64,000 bases of DNA from ZC4RG20 sp963782445 (lineage in GTDB: Bacteria > Pseudomonadota > Gammaproteobacteria > Steroidobacterales > Rariloculaceae), in the NCBI GenBank assembly GCA_963782445.1, contig CAWAJM010000001.1, positions 496,001 to 560,000 of the forward strand. The letters run 5' to 3'. How positions within the stretch are numbered: position 1 is the first letter of the stretch; each line of letters opens with the position of its first letter. Both the position numbers and the translations under genes were made by a program. Positions 58,200 to 64,000 of the stretch are shown here, piece after piece. The notes under the pieces were generated by a model. That model saw only the letters and a program-made list of their open reading frames with translations. It ran no database searches and was not told where the DNA came from.

Positions 58200-59276
58200 T
58201 CACGGCGTCCAGCCGCGGCCCTCGAACGCCACGCTCTTGATCAGGGCGAAGACGTCGCGGCCGGGCTCGAGCTCGAGCTCCTCGAGCGCCTCCCGCGTGA
58301 TGCGCGAGCGCAGATGGCGGCCCTCGACCGCGAGCAGCAGCTCGACGTAAGCCGTCTCGTCCGTATCGATCGCGAGCACGCGGGCCGTCAGGACATTGCG
58401 GATGCTGAGCTTCGCGGGCCGCTCTGTCGCGACCGCGACGTCGCGCGCGTGGATGCGAAGCCGCAGCACGCTGCCGCGCTCGGCGTCGGCCAACGGTACG
58501 CGCAGCGTCTGCCGGCCGAGCCGCAGCGTCGCCATGCCCGCGCCGATCTCGGCGACCTCGGCCTCGACGACGGTGCCGGCCTCGAGCCGGCCCGTGATGG
58601 GCCACAGGTCGATGCGCTCGAGGATCTCGGCGACGGGGCCGCGCGCGGAGATGCGACCGCCGACGAGCAGCACGACCTCCGACGCGAGCCGGACGACTTC
58701 CTCGACGCTGTGGGTGACGTAGAGGATGGGCAAGCCGAAGGCGGCGGGCAGCCTCTCGATATAGGGGACGATCTCGCGTTTGCGCGGCGCATCGAGCGAG
58801 GACATCGGCTCGTCCATGAGCAGCAGCCGCGGGCGCGCGAGCAGCGCGCGCCCGATGGCCGCGCGCTGCTTCTCGCCGCCGGAGAGCGAGCTCGGCCGGC
58901 GCGCGAGCAGCGGCCCGAGATCGAGCGCCGCGACGACCTCGTCGTAGCGGGCGTCGCGGCCGCGCCGGCCACGCAGGCCGAATGCGAGATTGCCGGCCAC
59001 GTCGAGGTGCGCGAACAGCCGCGCATCCTGGAATACGTAGCCGACGCCGCGCCGGTACGCCGGCACGTGGCGCCGATCGTCCTGCCAGAGCGCACCGTCG
59101 TACGCGACGCGGCCCGCGGCGCCGCGTTCGAGGCCGCTCAGGATGCGCAACAGGCTCGTCTTGCCGGACCCGCTCGGCCCGAACAGGGCCGTGATGCCGG
59201 CGAGCTCGAGCCGCTGCCTCACGTCGAGCCGAAACGCACCGCGGGCCAGCGCGACTTCGAGGTCCAGCTCAGGCAA
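58200..59276 (-). CDS. modC: molybdate ABC transporter ATP-binding protein
   Basis: The 358-residue protein has Walker A (GPSGSGKTS), signature LSGGEKQRAAIGRALL, Walker B (LLLMDEPMSSLDAP) and the H-loop VTHSVEE. The C-terminal third holds a MOP domain (SIRNVLTARVLAIDTDETAYVELLLAVEGRHLRSRIT) that senses molybdate, which marks it as ModC. It overlaps modB by eight bases. Molybdate is needed by the molybdenum hydroxylase encoded at 41.9-46.3 kb. Confidence 0.94.
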   Translation of the reverse strand: MPELDLEVALARGAFRLDVRQRLELAGITALFGPSGSGKTSLLRILSGLERGAAGRVAYDGALWQDDRRHVPAYRRGVGYVFQDARLFAHLDVAGNLAFGLRGRRGRDARYDEVVAALDLGPLLARRPSSLSGGEKQRAAIGRALLARPRLLLMDEPMSSLDAPRKREIVPYIERLPAAFGLPILYVTHSVEEVVRLASEVVLLVGGRISARGPVAEILERIDLWPITGRLEAGTVVEAEVAEIGAGMATLRLGRQTLRVPLADAERGSVLRLRIHARDVAVATERPAKLSIRNVLTARVLAIDTDETAYVELLLAVEGRHLRSRITREALEELELEPGRDVFALIKSVAFEGRGWTP

Positions 59277-59958
59277 CGGTGCGCTCCGCGCCGCGCGAGC
59301 CGCGTCGGTTCAGGACGTACACGGCCAGCAGCACCAGAAACGAGAACGCGAGCAGGCCCGCGGAGAGGATGTGGGCCGTGCCGTAATCGACGTTCTCGAC
59401 GTGCTCGTATACGGCGATCGAGAGGACCCGCGTGCGGCCGGGGATGCTGCCGCCGACCATGAGCACGACGCCGAACTCGCCGAGCGTGTGCGCGAAGGCG
59501 AGCACCGCGCCGGAGACATAACCGCGCAGCGCCAGCGGCGCCGCGACCCGGTAGAAGGCCTCCAGGGGGCTTGCGCCGAGCGTCGCCGCGGCCTCGAGCG
59601 GCCCGCGGCCGACGGCCTCGAAGGCGCCTTGCAGCGGCTGCACCGCGAAAGGGAACGAATAGACGATCGAGCCGACGACCAGGCCCGAGAATGAGAAGGT
59701 CAGCGTCGAGCCCGTCAGAGCAAGCCAGACGCGGCCGAGCGGGCCGCCGGGGCCGAGCAGGATCAACAGGTAGAATCCGAGCACGGTCGGCGGCAGCACG
59801 AGCGGCAGCGCGACGACGGCCTCGACCACCGGCCGCGCCCGCGCGCGCGTGTGCGCGAGCCACCAGGCGACCGGTGTCGCGACGAGCAGCAGGATCGCGG
59901 CGGTCACGGTGGCAAGCTCGAGGCTGAGCCATACCGGTTCGAGTTCGAGCTTCCCCAT
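59269..59958 (-). CDS. modB: molybdate ABC transporter permease
   Basis: The 229-residue permease has five to six helices and the EAA-type loop in AAATLGASPLEAFYRVAAPLALRG. PLVLPPTVLGFYLLILLGPGGPLG is typical of ModB. I chose the ATG at 59958 (MGKLELEPVW) after GGAGCATGG; the longer frame adds an unrelated N terminus. The periplasmic binding protein gene modA, usually directly upstream, is missing: ubiX lies divergently on the other side. Confidence 0.93.
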   Translation of the reverse strand: MGKLELEPVWLSLELATVTAAILLLVATPVAWWLAHTRARARPVVEAVVALPLVLPPTVLGFYLLILLGPGGPLGRVWLALTGSTLTFSFSGLVVGSIVYSFPFAVQPLQGAFEAVGRGPLEAAATLGASPLEAFYRVAAPLALRGYVSGAVLAFAHTLGEFGVVLMVGGSIPGRTRVLSIAVYEHVENVDYGTAHILSAGLLAFSFLVLLAVYVLNRRGSRGAERTVA

Positions 59959-60133
59959 TCCATGCTCCGTCGGCGCGCCCGTGCCGACCGGCCGCAGTGG
60001 GGGTCCCACTGCGGCCGGGGAATGTAGCCACGCGGCCCGCGCGGTTGTCAACGGCGCGCGCCCCGGCGGGCCGGCCGGGCATGGTATGCTGCGGCGGCGC
60101 GCGCCCGCGCGCGAGTGATGCTCGGGGCGAATC
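59959..60133. promoter_or_regulatory. divergent promoter region, modBC and ubiX
   Basis: The 175 bases are very GC-rich. They must hold promoters for both sides. GGTATGCT (60082-60089) could be part of a ubiX promoter, but no ModE-type palindrome was recognised. Confidence 0.3.
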
Positions 60134-60733
60134 GTGAATTCTGGGACCACGCGGCGGATCGTCGTCGGCATCACCGGCGCGACCGGCGCCCTCTACGGCC
60201 TGCGCCTGCTCGAGGCGCTGCGCGAGGAGGCGGCCGTCGAGACGCACCTCGTCGTCTCGCGCGCCGGCTATCTGAATATTCGCAGCGAGCTCGATCTCGG
60301 CCGTCGCGACGTGGAGGCTCTGGCCAACGTCGTGCACTCCGATCGCGATGTCGGCGCCTCGATCGCGAGCGGCTCGTTTCGCACGGACGGTCTGATCCTC
60401 GCGCCCTGCTCCATGAAGAGCCTGGCCGCGCTCGCGACCGGGCTCACCGAGACGCTGATCGCGCGCGCGGCCGATGTCGCGCTCAAGGAGCGCCGTCGCA
60501 CGGTTCTGCTCGTGCGCGAGAGTCCGCTGCATCTCGTGCACCTGCGCAACATGGTGACCGTGACGGAGATGGGCGGGATCGTCATGCCGCCCGTGCCCGC
60601 GTTCTATGCCGGCCTCGACACGATCGACGCGCTCGTCGATCAGACGGTCGGCCGCGTGCTCGATCTGTTCGACCTCGAGCTGCCGCGGCTGCGGCGCTGG
60701 CGGGGTCTCAAGGCGGCGCCTGGGGAGGATTGA
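60134..60733 (+). CDS. ubiX: UbiX-family flavin prenyltransferase
   Basis: UbiX joins a dimethylallyl group to reduced FMN, making the prenylated flavin used by UbiD-type decarboxylases. The 199-residue protein shows VVGITGATGALYGLRLLEAL, LAPCSMKSLAALATGLTETLIARAADVALKERR and LVRESPLHLVHLRNMVTVTEMGGIVMPPVPAFY, all family blocks. The start is GTG with GGGGCGA upstream. No ubiD is in the window. In this setting it may serve either ubiquinone synthesis or decarboxylation of aromatic acids. Confidence 0.95.
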   Translation: MNSGTTRRIVVGITGATGALYGLRLLEALREEAAVETHLVVSRAGYLNIRSELDLGRRDVEALANVVHSDRDVGASIASGSFRTDGLILAPCSMKSLAALATGLTETLIARAADVALKERRRTVLLVRESPLHLVHLRNMVTVTEMGGIVMPPVPAFYAGLDTIDALVDQTVGRVLDLFDLELPRLRRWRGLKAAPGED

Positions 60734-60791
60734 GCGCGCGGGCCCGCACGGCGATGTATCGATAAACGAGCCACTCCGGGGGAGGAGCACG

Positions 60792-62162
60792 ATGAACGCG
60801 AGTTCTATGGATGCGGCAGACTTGGAGACGCTGCCGCCCGAGGGCCGGAAGGCGCTGATCGGCGCCTGGGTCGGCTTCTTCGTCGATATGTTCGACATCT
60901 ATCTGCCGGTGATCGCCCTCGCGCCCGCGGCGGCCTACTTCGAAGCCAGCAACGTCTCGGCGTCCACGGCGGCCATCATCAGCGGCATGATCTTCGCAGC
61001 GACCCTGGTCGGTAGGCCGATCGGCGCCATCGTCTTCGGACATTTCGGCGATCGCATCGGGCGCCGGCGCACCGCCATCGTCGCCGTGACGGGTTTCGGC
61101 GTCACGACGCTCGCGATCGCAGCGCTGCCGGGCTACGAGCGCTTCGGGCTTCCCGCCGTCGTCGTGCTGATTCTGCTGCGCTTCGTCGACGGCATCTTTC
61201 TCGGCGGCGAATATACGAGCGCGACGCCGCTCGCGCTCGAATACAGCCCGAAGCATCGGCGCGGTCTGTATGGCGCGCTGATCATGACGGGCTATCCGCT
61301 GGCCTACTGTGTGATTGCCCTGATTACGTACGGTCTGCTCAAGGTTATCCCCGCCGAAGGCCTGCATTCGCCTTATGTTCAATGGGGCTGGCGTATACCG
61401 TTCGTGCTCGGCGCACTGCTCGCCTTCGGTTTCGCGGCCTGGTACGCCAAGCATGTCAAGGAGTCGGCGGCTTGGGAGAGCGCCCCCAAGGCCGCGGCGC
61501 CGCTGCTCGAACTCGTCAAAGGCAGGAACCTGCGGAGCTTTCTGCAGGTGTTTACGCTCATGACCGGCGTCTGGCTCGGCCTCGACATGGTCTCCGCCGT
61601 GCTGCCCGGGCTCTTGCGCAAGCCCGTCGGGCTCGGCGCGACTCAGGTGGCGGTCGTGCTCTTCATCTCGTATGCCGTGCTGGCCCTGGCCTACGTCGGC
61701 GCGGGCGTATGGAGCCAGCGCATGGGCCGCCGGCCGTACTTTCTGCTGGCCGGTGCGCTGACGACGCTCGTGGCGCCGCTGCTCTATTGGCTCGTCGTGG
61801 GCCGCGTCGTCACGGGATTCGCCGGCATCGTGGCGCTTACGATCGTGCTGAACATCATCGTGCTCGCCGAATGGGGCGTCGTCTCGACCTACATCAACGA
61901 GCGCTTTCACGTCGGCATTCGGGCCTCCGGCTATGGCGTGGGCTACAGCCTGGCCGTCGTGCTGCCGGCGTTCTACGCGTTCTATCAGGCCGGGCTTGCC
62001 AAATTCATGCCCCTGGAGCTGACGCCGCTCGTGCTCGTTGCACTCGCGGGCGGGTTCGTTTGGATCGGCGGGGCGATCGGGCCCGAGACCCGCAACGTCG
62101 ACATGGGGGCGGTCCCGCAGGAAGCGGAGCCCGCGGACCGGGCGGCCGAGGCGGCGGGCTGA
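60792..62162 (+). CDS. MFS transporter, metabolite:H+ symporter type
   Basis: The 456-residue carrier has twelve hydrophobic segments and the MHS-type blocks GAWVGFFVDMFDIYLPVIAL, GRPIGAIVFGHFGDRIGRRRTAIVAVTGFGVTTLAIAALPGY and LRFVDGIFLGGEYTSATPLALEYSPKHRRG. Relatives take up organic or aromatic acids with protons. GGAGGAGCACG precedes the ATG. It lies 58 bases after ubiX on the same strand, which supports import of an aromatic acid, though the substrate is inferred. Confidence 0.92.
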   Translation: MNASSMDAADLETLPPEGRKALIGAWVGFFVDMFDIYLPVIALAPAAAYFEASNVSASTAAIISGMIFAATLVGRPIGAIVFGHFGDRIGRRRTAIVAVTGFGVTTLAIAALPGYERFGLPAVVVLILLRFVDGIFLGGEYTSATPLALEYSPKHRRGLYGALIMTGYPLAYCVIALITYGLLKVIPAEGLHSPYVQWGWRIPFVLGALLAFGFAAWYAKHVKESAAWESAPKAAAPLLELVKGRNLRSFLQVFTLMTGVWLGLDMVSAVLPGLLRKPVGLGATQVAVVLFISYAVLALAYVGAGVWSQRMGRRPYFLLAGALTTLVAPLLYWLVVGRVVTGFAGIVALTIVLNIIVLAEWGVVSTYINERFHVGIRASGYGVGYSLAVVLPAFYAFYQAGLAKFMPLELTPLVLVALAGGFVWIGGAIGPETRNVDMGAVPQEAEPADRAAEAAG

Positions 62163-62188
62163 AGTTCGCTGGGCGGCCGGTGCGCGGC

Positions 62189-62479
62189 TCAGTCTTCGTC
62201 CGCGGCCTCGATATCGGAGAGCACGAGGGCGATGCGCTTGCGCTCGGCGTAACTTCTCGCGAGGACGAGGGCCGTGTCGGGCGACATGGGCTGTTTGGCG
62301 ATGAGCGTCTTGACCCGCCGCGCCGGCAGCGTCGGCGAGGCGTCTCGATCTCTGTGCACCACGCGCTGAATCGTCGCGAGCGTCACGGTGTCCTGCTCCG
62401 GATCGCTCCAGGTGCTGACCCGAACGTAGTCGGCCTCGCTAAACGCGGCCGCATTCTCCTCGACGATTCTGACTGCCAT
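62189..62479 (-). CDS. small hypothetical protein (SYAER-motif paralogue 2)
   Basis: This 96-residue soluble protein has an acidic tail (DIEAADED) and no signal peptide. Its C-terminal MSPDTALVLARSYAERKRIALVL resembles the small gene at 16249-16518. GGAGG stands ten bases before the ATG at 62479; the longer frame upstream is unlikely. No function is recognised. It is convergent with the symporter gene. Confidence 0.72.
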   Translation of the reverse strand: MAVRIVEENAAAFSEADYVRVSTWSDPEQDTVTLATIQRVVHRDRDASPTLPARRVKTLIAKQPMSPDTALVLARSYAERKRIALVLSDIEAADED

Positions 62480-62650
62480 GTCTGGTGGCCCTCCCCACCT
62501 TCGGGCTTTCCCTGGGTACAGGCAATTCCTGTGCCACGGCGCACAAGCGCCTCGCAGAGCGGCCTCCGGCGCCCTTATGTCGCATGAGACGCTGACGCGG
62601 GACGTCACTTCCGGACGCAAAACGGGGCGGTCGGGCCGGGCCTTCCTGCG

Positions 62651-64000
62651 TCAGCCGCCGAGGGTCAGCAGGCTCGCGTTGCCGCCGACGGCCATCGTGT
62701 TGACCGTGTAGGTCTGCTCCGTCGCGAATTGCAGCAGATAATGCGGGCCGCCGGCCTTCGGGCCCGTGCCGGAGAGGCCGACGCCGCCGAAAGGCTGCAC
62801 GCCGACCTGCGCGCCGATGATGTTGCGGTTGACGTAGACGTTGCCGACACGGGCCCGGCGCGAGATTCTCTGGGCCACGCGCTCGAGGCGGCTGTGGACG
62901 CCGAGCGTGAGCCCGTATCCCGTCGAGTTGATGTCGTCGACGAGCTCGTCGAGCCGGTGCTCGGCGTAGCGGACGACGTGCAGCACGGGGCCGAAGATTT
63001 CCTGCTTGAGCTGGCCCGCGGCCTGGAGCTCGATGAGCGTCGGCGGCACGAACAATCCGTGTGCGTGCGCCTCCCCGAGCGGCTTGCGGTACAGCACCTG
63101 CTGCCGCGGACTCTCGATGTACCGCATGAGCGACGTATGCGCGTCCTCGTCGATGACGGGACCTATGTCCGTTGCGAGCAGGGCCGGATCGCCGACGACG
63201 AGCTCGGCCATGTGGCCGCGCAGCATTTCGAGTATCCGGTCCGCGGTCTCGTGCTGCAGGCACAGCAGCCGCAGCGCGGAGCAGCGCTGGCCCGTGCTGT
63301 TGAAGGCGGACTGCACTACATCGCGCACGACTTGCTCGGGCAGCGCGGAGCTGTCGACGATCATGGCGTTGACGCCGCCTGTCTCGGCGATGAGCGCCGC
63401 GAGCGGGCCTTCGCGTGCCGCGAGCTCGCGATCGATGCTGCGCGCGGTCTCGAGTGAGCCCGTGAACGCGCAGCCCGCGATGCGCGGGTCGCCCAACAGG
63501 GCCCGACCGAGCGCGGGCCCCTCGCCCGGCAGAAACTGCAGCGCTTGCCACGGCAGGCCGGCCTGCGCCAGCATTTCGACGGCGCGCGCGGCCACGAGCG
63601 TGCTTTGTTCCGCGGGTTTGGCGACGACCGTATTGCCGGCCGCAAGCGCGGCCGCAATCTGGCCCGTGAAGATTGCGAGCGGGAAATTCCAGGGGCTGAT
63701 GCAGACGAAGACGCCACGGCCGTTGAGACGCAGCTCGTTGTATTCGCCCGTGGGCCCCGGCAGCGGCGTCGGGACACTTTGCAGGCGTTCGGCCTCGCTC
63801 GCGTAGTAGCGCAGGAAGTCGACGGCCTCGCGGACTTCGGCGATCGCGTCCGGAATGGTCTTGCCGGCTTCCGCCACGCAGCGCGCGACGAGCTCAGGTG
63901 CCTCGGCCTCGTAGAGCTCGGCCGCGCGCCGCAGGATCGAGGCCCGCGCCGCCACGGCGGTCTCGTTCCACTCGCGGTGAAAGGCGCTCGCGACGGCAAT
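62651..64000 (-). CDS. putA: L-glutamate gamma-semialdehyde dehydrogenase part of bifunctional PutA (partial)
   Basis: The frame stays open to the right edge and gives about 449 residues of an aldehyde dehydrogenase. Blocks are GVFVCISPWNFPLAIFTGQIAAALAAGNTVVAKPAEQS, FTGSLETARSI, LIAETGGVNAMIVDSSALPEQVV with the catalytic Glu, STGQRCSALRLL with the catalytic Cys, and GGVGLSGTGPKAGGPHYLLQF. The ending NTMAVGGNASLLTLGG is that of PutA proteins. The proline dehydrogenase domain would lie beyond the window. It oxidises glutamate semialdehyde to glutamate in proline breakdown. A free-standing form of the enzyme is a less likely alternative. Confidence 0.9.
   Translation of the reverse strand: MAVASAFHREWNETAVAARASILRRAAELYEAEAPELVARCVAEAGKTIPDAIAEVREAVDFLRYYASEAERLQSVPTPLPGPTGEYNELRLNGRGVFVCISPWNFPLAIFTGQIAAALAAGNTVVAKPAEQSTLVAARAVEMLAQAGLPWQALQFLPGEGPALGRALLGDPRIAGCAFTGSLETARSIDRELAAREGPLAALIAETGGVNAMIVDSSALPEQVVRDVVQSAFNSTGQRCSALRLLCLQHETADRILEMLRGHMAELVVGDPALLATDIGPVIDEDAHTSLMRYIESPRQQVLYRKPLGEAHAHGLFVPPTLIELQAAGQLKQEIFGPVLHVVRYAEHRLDELVDDINSTGYGLTLGVHSRLERVAQRISRRARVGNVYVNRNIIGAQVGVQPFGGVGLSGTGPKAGGPHYLLQFATEQTYTVNTMAVGGNASLLTLGG

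Noticed and set aside
1..64000. tRNA, rRNA or riboswitch
   Set aside because: Intergenic regions were read by eye on both strands and no cloverleaf, rRNA segment or recognisable riboswitch core was found. A covariance-model scan would be decisive.

Overview
The window is a high-GC stretch with dense genes, short intergenic gaps, frequent ATGA/GTGA overlaps and GTG starts. It suggests a Gram-negative proteobacterium, most likely a gammaproteobacterium or a relative. The evidence is LPS inner-core genes (kdsA, two waaA), an Omp85-type patatin autotransporter, RimO, a GlyGly-CTERM-like sorting tail and Tat-exported periplasmic enzymes. No rRNA, tRNA, CRISPR array, prophage or insertion sequence was seen, so this reads as a chromosomal segment.

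Layout. 1-16.5 kb: a cytochrome c/PQQ dehydrogenase, a 4,5-dihydroxyphthalate decarboxylase-like protein, a secreted subtilase with a small I9-like protein overlapping its start, a glycosyltransferase, a TonB-like protein, a MetE-like enzyme, a SurA-like/DsbA fusion, a DUF1015 protein with rimO, and MaoC and PhzF enzymes. 16.8-24.2 kb: an EAL phosphodiesterase, then a KDO block in the order waaA, kdsA, transaldolase-CBS fusion, KdsC-like phosphatase, second waaA, S1/P1 nuclease. 24.3-34.5 kb: a MacAB-like exporter with two permeases, a YcbK-like peptidase, trxB, a PlpD-like phospholipase and an FAD-linked dehydrogenase. 34.7-50.9 kb: an ArsB/NhaD-type transporter, a homocysteine methyltransferase-like protein, two tandem PQQ dehydrogenases, a feruloyl-CoA hydratase/lyase, a three-subunit molybdenum hydroxylase, a CoA-ester lyase, a quinone oxidoreductase, an aminotransferase and an MFS carrier. 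51-62 kb: genes of the protocatechuate 4,5-cleavage route (PrpF-type tautomerase, LigC, LigI), an aldehyde dehydrogenase, an ECF sigma/anti-sigma unit, an extradiol-dioxygenase-like VOC protein, modBC, ubiX and an MHS-type symporter. The right edge holds the C-terminal part of putA.

Two themes stand out. First, the genes from 36 to 62 kb fit oxidation of lignin-type aromatics: a side-chain-shortening hydratase/lyase, aldehyde and alcohol oxidising enzymes that use Mo or PQQ, molybdate uptake, and the lower ring-cleavage pathway. Second, the KDO block carries an unusual transaldolase-CBS protein at the place where an arabinose-5-phosphate-forming enzyme might be expected. I infer that it may supply or control that precursor.

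The window also holds dispersed structured repeats. One family forms long hairpins whose stems differ between copies while a one-sided bulge is conserved. Another is a short AAAAGGGGTCAGAGCCC element found seven times between genes or at gene ends. Three genes are frameshifted at four places, each explained by one extra base turning GACGTC into GAACGTC. This points to a systematic consensus error, and lengths below are given after correction where relevant.
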